Shown piece after piece: positions 1 through 5,010 of a DNA stretch of 5,010 bases. Source of the stretch: Candidatus Rokuibacteriota bacterium (GTDB taxonomy: Bacteria; Methylomirabilota; Methylomirabilia; Rokubacteriales; CSP1-6); the NCBI GenBank assembly GCA_016206385.1, contig JACQRS010000240.1, positions 1 through 5,010 of the forward strand, written 5' to 3'. Under the pieces are notes generated by a model, which saw only the letters and a program-made list of their open reading frames with translations, was not told where the DNA came from and searched no databases. The translations under genes and the position numbers were made by a program. The first letter of the stretch is position 1. Each line of letters starts with the position of its first letter.

Positions 1-485
1 AGGATGACGAGGCCGAGGTAGCTGTTGGTGAGCCCGAGGACCTTGTACATCAGATAGACGGGGATGATCAGGGCGATGGCCGGGAGCATACGGAGAATGA
101 GGAGGAACACGCTGAGCAGTCCGCCCCCGAACCGCCACCGGGCGATGCTGTAGGCGGTGGGAACGCTCACAACGAGCGCGGCGAGCATGCTGAGGGAGGA
201 GATGAGGAGGCTGTTGGCGAAGTAGCGTGCCCCGCTCGAGTGGGTGAAGAGGCGGACATAGTGGGCGAGGGAGGGCTCGGCCGGGATCCAGACCGGCGGG
301 TATGCGAAGAAGTCCTCGTTGCCTTTGAGCGACGTCGTCACGATCCAGAAGAAGGGCCCGAGGAAGAAGACGAGCGCTGCGGCCAGCCCAAGGTAGGTCA
401 GCCCGTCGGCCAGCCAGCGGTGGACCAGGTAGCGGTTCGCGCGCCGGACCGACACCCGTGGAGCCGCCGCAACCTCGATCCTCAT
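1..485 (-). CDS. Carbohydrate ABC transporter permease, MalG type (partial, C-terminus outside window)
   Basis: This is one of the two inner-membrane permease subunits of a CUT1-type sugar importer. My reading of the minus strand gives 161 residues from ATG 485 before the window ends. A cytoplasmic basic N-terminus (about 1-26) leads into a first membrane segment (about 27-49, with GPFFWIVTTSLK). A periplasmic stretch follows with the family-typical pattern FFAYPPVWIP near 59-68. Further membrane segments lie near 89-113 and 121-144, and a fourth begins near 156. The run RMLPAIALIIPVYLM (132-146) followed by GLTNSYLGL is characteristic of MalG-like subunits. The cytoplasmic EAA loop that contacts the ATPase would lie beyond position 1. 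The start codon overlaps the stop of the MalF-like gene as ATGA, with GGAGG (496-500) and GAAGG (490-494) upstream, which suggests translational coupling. The exact sugar cannot be told. The family is secure. Confidence 0.93.
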   Translation of the reverse strand, partial: MRIEVAAAPRVSVRRANRYLVHRWLADGLTYLGLAAALVFFLGPFFWIVTTSLKGNEDFFAYPPVWIPAEPSLAHYVRLFTHSSGARYFANSLLISSLSMLAALVVSVPTAYSIARWRFGGGLLSVFLLILRMLPAIALIIPVYLMYKVLGLTNSYLGLVI

Positions 486-1387
486 GCCGCCTTCGCCTCC
501 CGGGAGCGGGACACCCGGAGGAACACCAGCGTCAGGATGAGCACCGCGACGACGATCAGGTACGAGAGGGCCGAGGCGTAGCTCATCCGGAAGTCGCTGA
601 AGCCCACGAGGAAGGTGTTGAAGGCCAGCGTCTCGGTGGACCCCCCAGGCCCGCCGTAGGTGAGGATGAAGATCAGGCCGAAGAGCTTGGTGAGGTCGAT
701 CAGCCGGATCATCACCGCCACCGCCATCGTGAATTTTAGGAGCGGGAGTGTGATGAACCAGAAGCTCTTCCAGGGCGTGGCGCCGTCCGCTTTGGCCGCG
801 TCATACAGCTCCTGGGGAATCGACTGGAGGCCGGCGAGGAGGACGAGCATCATGAAGGAGGTGTTGTGCCAGATCTCGACCAGCACCACGGCGAGGATGG
901 CGAGGAACGGTGTCGAGAACCAGTCGAAGTAGACGTCGAGGATACCGAGCTGCCGCCCGAGGTTGTTGATGGCCCCGAACTTCACCCCGAACATCATCCG
1001 CCAAGCCATGGCGGCCATGACCGGTGAGATCATGGCTGGGATGGCGAGGACGGCGGTGAGGATCGGGCGCGCCCGGATCGGGCGGTTGAGGAGGAGCGCG
1101 ATGCCGAGGCCCAGCAGCAGCTCGAGAATCAGGGACGGAACAATGATGACGGCGGTGTTCCACACCGATCCCAGGAAGCGCCCGTCGCGCAGCAGCGCCT
1201 CCGCGTAGTTCTTGAATCCCACGTATTCATAGTCGGGGCCGACGGAGAGGTCGAAGTTCTGGAGCGAGAGGTAGAAGGAGTACGCCAGCGGGAAGACGAT
1301 CACGAGGAGGATCAGGAAGAGCGAGGGCGAGGCAAAGGCAAAGGGCTCCCACTGCTTCCGCTTCAGGGCTAACGCGGACACCCGCAT
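482..1387 (-). CDS. Carbohydrate ABC transporter permease, MalF type
   Basis: A 301-residue inner-membrane permease that would pair with the MalG-like subunit downstream. About six hydrophobic segments are visible, near residues 17-40, 76-100, 108-130, 160-185, 215-243 and 272-291. The cytoplasmic coupling loop (EAA motif) is clear at about 193-213, with YDAAKADGATPWKSFW followed by ITLPLL; it docks on the ATPase. The sequence TYGGPGGSTETLAF near 243-256 is also typical of CUT1 permeases. The reading frame stays open to an ATG at 1456. I chose ATG 1387 because GGGGGAG lies 6 nt upstream of it and because the extra 23 residues (rich in His and Arg, starting MWSHHRHR) do not resemble the family. 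The stop overlaps the next start as ATGA. The ATPase and substrate-binding protein genes are not in the window. Length is normal for the family. The substrate is unknown, although the adjacent dehydratase suggests a sugar or sugar acid. Confidence 0.93.
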   Translation of the reverse strand: MRVSALALKRKQWEPFAFASPSLFLILLVIVFPLAYSFYLSLQNFDLSVGPDYEYVGFKNYAEALLRDGRFLGSVWNTAVIIVPSLILELLLGLGIALLLNRPIRARPILTAVLAIPAMISPVMAAMAWRMMFGVKFGAINNLGRQLGILDVYFDWFSTPFLAILAVVLVEIWHNTSFMMLVLLAGLQSIPQELYDAAKADGATPWKSFWFITLPLLKFTMAVAVMIRLIDLTKLFGLIFILTYGGPGGSTETLAFNTFLVGFSDFRMSYASALSYLIVVAVLILTLVFLRVSRSREAKAA

Positions 1388-1444
1388 TGGGTTCTCCCCC
1401 CTCGACGCGCCCACCGGCCTGGCCCAAGACGCTCTGTGTCGGTG

Positions 1445-1473
1445 ATGAGACCACACGTGCGGAAGGGTGTCAA
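1445..1473 (-). promoter_or_regulatory. Candidate sigma-70 promoter for the permease genes
   Basis: On the minus strand a perfect -35 hexamer TTGACA (1473-1468) is followed by exactly 17 nt and then TCTCAT (1450-1445). This matches TATAAT at 4 of 6 positions and is preceded by TGG, an extended -10. Transcription would start near 1438, giving a leader of about 50 nt before ATG 1387. The site sits in the only sizeable gap within the minus-strand gene series (1388-1516). I see no hairpin followed by a T-run in this gap on the minus strand, so read-through from the dehydratase gene is also possible. The call is by motif only. Confidence 0.45.
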
Positions 1474-1516
1474 GGCACGCGTCACACCACGAGCGGCCGA
1501 CGGATGGGCGCTTTCC

Positions 1517-2689
1517 CTACCCTGTCCAGGCGTACTTCCTGGCGGCCTTCTCGTTGAGCTCGGTGCCCCAGCCCGGCGCGGTCGGGATCTTCATATGCCC
1601 GCTCGTGATTTCCGGCAGCACCGTGAACAGCTCATCCCGGCATGGCGCCTGCTCGGGATCACTCTCCATAATCTTCACGTTGGAGACCGAGGCGCAGAGG
1701 TTCAGGCTCTGGAACGTGCTCAGGTGGCCGTTGTAGTTGTGGGGCGCGATGTTCAGCTCGTACGTCTCAGCGAGGTCAGCCACCTTCTTCGCGGCCGAGA
1801 AGCCCTGCCACTGCACGTCCACCATCGCCACGTCCATGGCCCCGAGTTCGAAGTACGGCCGGTACTGGCGCACTGTGAGGAGCTGCTCGCCCCCACAGAT
1901 CGGCGTGCGGATCGAGCCCTTGAGCTGCGCCAGGGCGCGGGGATCCTGGCTGTCGATCTCGAGCCAGAAGAGAGTGTGCGGCTCCAGCTCCCGCCCTAGC
2001 CGGATCGCCTCGTTCGGCTTGAAGTTGACGTTGACGTCCAGGCAGATGTCGATATCCGGGCCCACGGCCTCCCGCATCGTCCCAATCTGCCCCACCGCTT
2101 GCTTGATGATGTCGCGCGTCGCGAGCTGGTCGTGGGGGCCCAGACGCCCCCGGGTGATCCGGCGCGCAGGCTCGCCCGGCCAGATGATGTTGGTCTTGAA
2201 GGCCGTGTACCCCTGCTTCACCACCTCTCGGGCGGCATCCGCCAGGTCGGCCATGGTCTTGAGCGGCTTCACGCCGAAGAGCTTCCAGTTCTCCACGCGG
2301 TACGTCGCGCAGTGCGACCAGTACACGCGCTGGGTCTCGCGGTGCGGGCCGCCCATCAACCGACAGACCGGCACGCCGAGCGCCTTGGCCGCAAGATCCC
2401 AGAGCGCCAGCTCGAGGCCGGCGATCGCCATTTGCGTCGCCCCGTACGCCGCCTGGCGGGTGTACCGGTACAGGTCCATGTAGTGCTTCTCGACCGGGGT
2501 CGGATCCTTCCCGATCAGGCGCTGGCCGAGGTCCTGCACCAACCCGACGAGACCCCGGGTGATGCCGTCGCAGCCGAACTCGCTGTAGCCCGTCAGGCCG
2601 TCGTCGGCGCGGATGGCGCAGAACAGCCACGGCCGCGGCGGCATGAACCCCGTGTCCACGACGAAGGTCTCGATCCCGGTGATCTTCAT
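1517..2689 (-). CDS. Mandelate racemase / enolase-superfamily protein, probable acid-sugar dehydratase
   Basis: A 390-residue cytoplasmic enzyme with an enolase-like N-terminal capping domain (about 1-125) and a TIM barrel (about 130-365). Family members abstract the proton alpha to a carboxylate using Mg2+. The expected metal ligands are D218 (in CLDVNVNF), E244 (in FWLEID) and E268 (in CGGEQL). A likely catalytic pair is D291 (in MVDVQ) and H317 (in IAPHNYNGHL). K165 (in FKTN) lies where racemase-group members carry KxK, but the second Lys is absent. The capping signature YGATQMAIAGLELALWDLAAKALG (82-105) is typical. The layout most resembles galactonate-dehydratase-like members, though racemase or cycloisomerase activity is possible. 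Start choice: GGAGG (2701-2705) is only 2 nt from ATG 2698 but 11 nt from ATG 2689, so I prefer 2689, giving MKITGIETF. ATG 2698 overlaps the upstream TGA as ATGA and could serve by re-initiation; it adds three residues. Confidence 0.92.
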   Translation of the reverse strand: MKITGIETFVVDTGFMPPRPWLFCAIRADDGLTGYSEFGCDGITRGLVGLVQDLGQRLIGKDPTPVEKHYMDLYRYTRQAAYGATQMAIAGLELALWDLAAKALGVPVCRLMGGPHRETQRVYWSHCATYRVENWKLFGVKPLKTMADLADAAREVVKQGYTAFKTNIIWPGEPARRITRGRLGPHDQLATRDIIKQAVGQIGTMREAVGPDIDICLDVNVNFKPNEAIRLGRELEPHTLFWLEIDSQDPRALAQLKGSIRTPICGGEQLLTVRQYRPYFELGAMDVAMVDVQWQGFSAAKKVADLAETYELNIAPHNYNGHLSTFQSLNLCASVSNVKIMESDPEQAPCRDELFTVLPEITSGHMKIPTAPGWGTELNEKAARKYAWTG

Positions 2690-2694
2690 GACGG

Positions 2695-3618
2695 TCATTT
2701 CCTCCGCTTCGACCTCCCGCCAGGCGCGCCATGGCGGGATCGGCCAGCCGTTTCCATCTGCTTCCGCTCCAGGATCTGGTAGATGACGGTGATGTCCTGC
2801 TCAGCCATGCCTCTCTTAGCGGTCACAGCGAAAAGCCGCTCCGTCGCTGCTGCCGCCGGCAACGCGATCTTGAGCTCCTTCGCCAGCCCGACGACGATCC
2901 CCATGTCCTTGACCATGTTTCTGAGCGGAGCTGCCGACGGCCCGAACTGCCGCTTGACGATATAGGGTGCATTCCTTTCCAGCATCCTGCTGTAGCCCCA
3001 CGAGTTCCTGAGCACCTCGACAAGCATCTCGGGGTCCACGCCTGCCTTCGTTCCCAGGAGAAGCGCCTCGCAGGAGCTGAGGATGTGGACGCCCACGAGG
3101 AGTTGGTTCACCAGCTTGGTCACGGACCCCCCTCCCGCCGGGCCCATGTGCATGACGGTCTTGCCCATCGCCTGGAATACGGGCAGGGCTTTCTGGAAGG
3201 CGGCGGCGTCACCGCCCACCATGATCGCCAGCGTGCCGGCCCGCGCCCCTTCCGGCCCACCGCTGATGGGCGCGTCCAGGAAGAACGCTCCGCGCTTGCG
3301 GGCGGCTTCATGGATCTTGCGGGACGTGGACGGGTCCACAGTGCTGTGATCCACGAGAATCTGACCTGGCTTCGCGGCGGGGATGACCTCGCTCAGAAAC
3401 ACCCGGTTCGACGTCGGCACATCAGGGAGACAGGCCAGGATGATGTCCACCTCCCGGGTCAGGTGCGCGGCGGAGTCAGCTCCGACGGCGCCCTTGGCCT
3501 CCATGGCCTGGATCTTGGACCTGGTACGGGTAAAGACGGAAAGGTCAAAGCCTGCCTTGAGGACGTTGTCGGCCATCCCCTGGCCCATGTTTCCCAGCCC
3601 GATGAACCCGATCTTCAC
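2695..3618 (-). CDS. NAD(P)-dependent oxidoreductase, 3-hydroxyisobutyrate dehydrogenase family
   Basis: A 307-residue cytoplasmic beta-hydroxyacid dehydrogenase, the family of 3-hydroxyisobutyrate dehydrogenase and tartronate semialdehyde reductase (GarR/GlxR). The N-terminal Rossmann fold begins with GFIGLGNMGQGM (4-15), the dinucleotide-binding loop. The substrate-binding signature DAPISGG is at 115-121. The catalytic-lysine motif GSVTKLVNQ places K168 and N171 as expected, and the late LRNMVKD element puts K237 and D238 in the usual place. The start is GTG at 3618, supported by a perfect AGGAGG 6 nt upstream and by the protein beginning exactly at KIGFIGLG. The gene follows the amidohydrolase after 19 nt and its TGA overlaps the possible dehydratase ATG 2698. 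The last 20 or so residues (AGRSRHGAPGGRSKRRK) form an unusually basic tail beyond the normal end of the fold. The natural substrate is unknown. Reduction of a semialdehyde is my inference from the neighbours. Confidence 0.93.
   Translation of the reverse strand: MKIGFIGLGNMGQGMADNVLKAGFDLSVFTRTRSKIQAMEAKGAVGADSAAHLTREVDIILACLPDVPTSNRVFLSEVIPAAKPGQILVDHSTVDPSTSRKIHEAARKRGAFFLDAPISGGPEGARAGTLAIMVGGDAAAFQKALPVFQAMGKTVMHMGPAGGGSVTKLVNQLLVGVHILSSCEALLLGTKAGVDPEMLVEVLRNSWGYSRMLERNAPYIVKRQFGPSAAPLRNMVKDMGIVVGLAKELKIALPAAAATERLFAVTAKRGMAEQDITVIYQILERKQMETAGRSRHGAPGGRSKRRK
2701..2739 (-). promoter_or_regulatory. Intercistronic hairpin and ribosome binding site ahead of the dehydratase gene
   Basis: A perfect 8-bp inverted repeat, TCCCGCCA (2715-2722) and TGGCGGGA (2732-2739), encloses a 9-nt loop. 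It lies inside the last codons of the reductase gene. On the minus-strand transcript it ends 9 nt before the GGAGG (2705-2701) that serves the dehydratase gene. Ribosomes finishing the reductase would melt the stem, so it could tune translational coupling or mRNA cleavage. The repeat is seen directly. The function is inference. Confidence 0.4.
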
Positions 3619-3623
3619 TTCAC

Positions 3624-3630
3624 ACCTCCT
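3624..3630 (-). promoter_or_regulatory. Ribosome binding site fixing the GTG start of the reductase
   Basis: AGGAGGT on the minus strand lies 5 nt before GTG 3618. It decides the start, because the frame stays open upstream to ATG 3921 within the amidohydrolase coding region, and those 101 extra residues look like out-of-frame translation rich in Arg and Ser. Confidence 0.8.
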
Positions 3631-3637
3631 GTGCCTT

Positions 3638-4771
3638 TCACAAGCCGTAGAGCTCCTTGGCGTTGTCGCAGAGGATCCGGCGACGTGTCTGGAGCGGGAC
3701 ACCCTCGAAATTTTCCTTGATGGCCTTCTGCGATTCGGGCCACGTACTGTCGGCGTGCGGATAGTCGGAGGCCCACATGACCCGGTCCTCGCCGAGGACG
3801 TCGACCACGCGCAACCCGACGCGGTCGGTTTGGAAGGTCGCCCATACCTGTCGGCGGAAGTACGCGCTCGGTGACATCGTGAGCTTGAGCCCACCGTGCG
3901 CGCCCCAGTACTCCTTCGCATCGAGGAACTTCTGGTACGAGTCGTCCATTCGTTCGAGCATGTAGGGGAGCCAGCCGATTCCGGTCTCGGCCAGGACGAT
4001 CTTCAGCTCCGGGTAGCGCTCGAGCGATCCAGAGAAGATCACGGCGGCCAACGGCTCGTCCATCTGGAGGGTCGAGCACGAGACGCGGACGCCCATGTTG
4101 CCGGCGTCGGTCGCCTTCGGGCCGCTGAAGACAGCGGTACGGAGCCCGCCGCCGAGATGGAAGCCGATCGGGATCCCGGTCTCGGCGGCCGCCTCCCAGA
4201 GCGGCTCCCAGGCTTGTTCCCACAGCGGCAGCTCAACCCGGGCAGCCAGGAACATGCCCATCCGAAGACGGAGCTGGTTGAGATGGCGCACCTCGGCCGC
4301 CGCGCTCTTGGGGTCGTCGATCGGAATCAGGCCGGCGCCGATGAGGCGATCCGGCGCGGTCGCGCAGAACTCTGCCAGCCAGTCGTTGTAGGCGCGGTAG
4401 CACACCCGCCGCAGCTCCGGATCCTTGACCAGCAGGGGCACGATCGGCCCGTACATCACCGTCGCGTCGATCCCGTCGCGATCCATGTCCGCCAGCCGGA
4501 GCTCGGTCGTCGTCGGGCGGAGCACGCCAGGCTCGAGCACGCCGCCCCGCTCAAGGGCCAGCCGGCGGCCACCCATCGCCCCCGCCGCCCCTTTGCGGCC
4601 GCCCCATGGGTCCCACCTCTCGTCTCCGCACACCCAGTACGGTCCATCCGCGGTGTCAATGACCCTGGGGGCACGCTCCCGCCATTGGGCCGGAACCCGA
4701 GTCTGCCAGAGATCTTTCGGCAGCCACTGCAGGTCGATGTGATCGTCCGCCGAAATGATGCGGTACTCCAT
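3638..4771 (-). CDS. Amidohydrolase_2-family metal-dependent hydrolase or decarboxylase
   Basis: A 377-residue protein of the amidohydrolase_2 group (COG2159-like), which includes aminocarboxymuconate semialdehyde decarboxylase and gamma-resorcylate decarboxylase. The first barrel strand carries SADDHID, with the D-x-H pair D9 and H11. H205 lies in IGFHLGG. KIVLAETGIGWLPYMLERMD (257-276) is a family-typical strand and helix with E262. ASDYPHADSTWP (334-345) contains D336, the conserved aspartate near the metal, and the DYPH hallmark. The N-terminal insertion around 41-80, with many Gly and Arg, is typical of longer members. I chose ATG 4771 over ATG 4783 because GGAGGG (4776-4781) lies 4 nt before it. 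It is the first gene of the minus-strand operon. The reaction is not predictable: lactone or amide hydrolysis and non-oxidative decarboxylation are all known for relatives. The product is probably cytoplasmic, as no signal peptide is seen. Confidence 0.9.
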   Translation of the reverse strand: MEYRIISADDHIDLQWLPKDLWQTRVPAQWRERAPRVIDTADGPYWVCGDERWDPWGGRKGAAGAMGGRRLALERGGVLEPGVLRPTTTELRLADMDRDGIDATVMYGPIVPLLVKDPELRRVCYRAYNDWLAEFCATAPDRLIGAGLIPIDDPKSAAAEVRHLNQLRLRMGMFLAARVELPLWEQAWEPLWEAAAETGIPIGFHLGGGLRTAVFSGPKATDAGNMGVRVSCSTLQMDEPLAAVIFSGSLERYPELKIVLAETGIGWLPYMLERMDDSYQKFLDAKEYWGAHGGLKLTMSPSAYFRRQVWATFQTDRVGLRVVDVLGEDRVMWASDYPHADSTWPESQKAIKENFEGVPLQTRRRILCDNAKELYGL

Positions 4772-4775
4772 CACG

Positions 4776-4781
4776 CCCTCC
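4776..4781 (-). promoter_or_regulatory. Ribosome binding site deciding the amidohydrolase start
   Basis: GGAGGG on the minus strand sits 4 nt before ATG 4771. It overlaps the alternative upstream ATG 4783, which has only a weak AGGAA further up. This favours the shorter protein starting MEYRIISADDH. Confidence 0.65.
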
Positions 4782-4839
4782 ATGTGGGAGATTCCTGGTC
4801 TAGCGAAGGCGTCTCGGCCCGAACTATGCCGTGACGGCT

Positions 4840-4852
4840 CAGGTCCGACCTG
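4840..4852. promoter_or_regulatory. Candidate GntR/FadR-type operator
   Basis: CAGGTCCGACCTG is a perfect inverted repeat with 6-bp arms and a one-base centre. Its core GGT-N3-ACC matches the kind of site bound by FadR-subfamily GntR regulators, whose consensus is close to TGGTCNGACCA. It lies 69 bp upstream of the amidohydrolase start, between the divergent genes, where a regulator of the catabolic operon would bind. No regulator gene is in the window. The dyad is seen; the regulator class is inference. Confidence 0.4.
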
Positions 4853-4856
4853 GGCC

Positions 4857-4880
4857 CCCGCGGCGGGCCGGGGAACCCCG
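4857..4880. repeat. Two adjacent G+C-rich dyads in the divergent intergenic region
   Basis: CCCGC-G-GCGGG (4857-4867) is followed at once by CGGGG-AA-CCCCG (4869-4880). Both are perfect 5-bp inverted repeats with very short centres. The second covers the -35 position expected for the hicB-like gene, so it could be an operator for that gene, for example for autoregulation by a HicB protein. Dyads of this length arise easily in G+C-rich DNA, so support is modest. Confidence 0.3.
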
Positions 4881-4887
4881 TCGCGCG

Positions 4888-4896
4888 TGCTATCAT
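4888..4896 (+). promoter_or_regulatory. Candidate extended -10 promoter of the hicB-like gene
   Basis: TGCTATCAT is an extended -10 element (TG-N-TATCAT, 5 of 6 against TATAAT) in an otherwise very G+C-rich region. No clear -35 is visible. Transcription would start near 4902-4904, only 2-4 nt before ATG 4906, implying a leaderless or nearly leaderless mRNA. This agrees with the lack of a convincing Shine-Dalgarno sequence. The core CTATCATAG is symmetrical, so the minus strand reads TATGAT at the same place. Confidence 0.4.
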
Positions 4897-4905
4897 AGAG
4901 TCACC

Positions 4906-5010
4906 ATGAAGTTTACCGTCGTCCTGGCGCCGGAGGCTGCGGGCGGATATTCGGCCATCTGTCCCACCATCCCCGGGTGCGTGAGCCAGGGTAACTCGCT
5001 GGAAGAAGCC
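4906..5010 (+). CDS. HicB-family antitoxin-like protein (partial, 5' end)
   Basis: The first 35 codons are visible, reading MKFTVVLAPEAAGGYSAIC and then PTIPGCVSQGNSLEEA. This is the conserved N-terminal partial RNase H-like fold of HicB/UPF0150 proteins: an opening beta strand, GGY-x-A, then PxxPGCxSQG and LEEA. In type II HicAB systems HicB neutralises the HicA mRNA-cleaving toxin and often represses its own promoter through a C-terminal DNA-binding domain, which would lie outside the window. The 134 bp upstream cannot hold a hicA, so any partner must lie downstream, or the gene is a solitary HicB-like protein. It diverges from the catabolic operon and is probably unrelated to it in function. 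ATG 4906 is the only suitable start nearby, and no strong ribosome binding site precedes it. Confidence 0.88.
   Translation, partial: MKFTVVLAPEAAGGYSAICPTIPGCVSQGNSLEEA

Noticed and set aside
1388..1456. N-terminal extension of the MalF-like permease to ATG 1456
   Set aside because: The 23 extra residues do not resemble the family, and ATG 1387 has a well-placed GGGGGAG. The candidate promoter at 1445-1473 would also leave ATG 1456 outside the transcript.
1460..1487. GGTGT and ACACC arms on the minus strand, considered as a terminator after the dehydratase gene
   Set aside because: The 5-bp stem has a loop of more than 10 nt and no following T-run, so it does not look like an intrinsic terminator.
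1776..2732. Open frame of 318 codons on the minus strand overlapping the dehydratase gene in another frame
   Set aside because: The translation is Arg, Gly, Ala and Pro-rich, typical of frame-shifted reading of G+C-rich genes. The overlapping frame carries the full enolase-superfamily signature.
3621..3633. CACA and TGTG arms flanking the reductase ribosome binding site
   Set aside because: A 4-bp stem with a 5-nt loop is too weak to support a regulatory claim.
2731..3720. Long open frame on the plus strand (329 codons) opposite the reductase gene
   Set aside because: It is antisense to a gene with clear family motifs, and its translation is rich in Arg, His, Pro and Gly with no recognisable domain. 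Such frames are common in G+C-rich coding DNA.
3619..3921. N-terminal extension of the reductase to ATG 3921
   Set aside because: The extra 101 residues overlap the amidohydrolase gene, show no fold, and precede a perfect ribosome binding site and the GTG start at 3618.
3896..4834. Long open frame on the plus strand (312 codons) opposite the amidohydrolase gene
   Set aside because: It is the antisense shadow of a well-supported gene, with low-complexity composition and no convincing ribosome binding site or family motif.

Overview
The window is a compact bacterial catabolic locus of high G+C content (about two thirds G+C by eye). Most codons end in G or C, intergenic space is minimal and genes overlap by 4 bp. 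This fits a high-G+C soil or sediment bacterium, such as a proteobacterium or a Rokubacteria/NC10-like lineage. The sequence alone does not fix the taxon, and no rRNA, tRNA, insertion sequence, CRISPR array or phage gene is visible.

Layout: five genes lie on the minus strand and are read from right to left. The first is an amidohydrolase_2-family enzyme (4771-3638). After a 19-nt gap comes a 3-hydroxyisobutyrate dehydrogenase-family NAD(P)-dependent reductase (3618-2695). A mandelate racemase/enolase-superfamily dehydratase (2689 or 2698 to 1517) follows, translationally coupled to the reductase. A 129-bp gap with a good promoter candidate comes next. Two MalF/MalG-type sugar ABC transporter permeases follow (1387-482 and 485 to beyond position 1), sharing an ATGA overlap; the second is cut by the window edge. 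On the plus strand, diverging from the operon at the right edge, are the first 35 codons of a HicB-family antitoxin-like protein (4906 onward).

How they may work together (inference): the permeases would import a sugar or sugar-acid-like compound. The acid-sugar-type dehydratase would make a 2-keto-3-deoxy acid. The reductase could reduce a semialdehyde product, as tartronate semialdehyde reductase does in galactarate/glucarate breakdown. The amidohydrolase could open a lactone or decarboxylate an intermediate. No aldolase, ATPase or substrate-binding protein lies in the window, so the substrate remains unknown.

The 134-bp divergent region (4772-4905) holds a perfect dyad with a GGT-N3-ACC core typical of GntR/FadR-type operators. 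It also holds two G+C-rich dyads and an extended -10 element very close to the hicB start codon. The genes belong to known families. The points worth a second look are the uncharacterised three-enzyme combination, the regulatory sites, and a hairpin-forming C-terminal tail on the reductase that contains the dehydratase's ribosome binding site.
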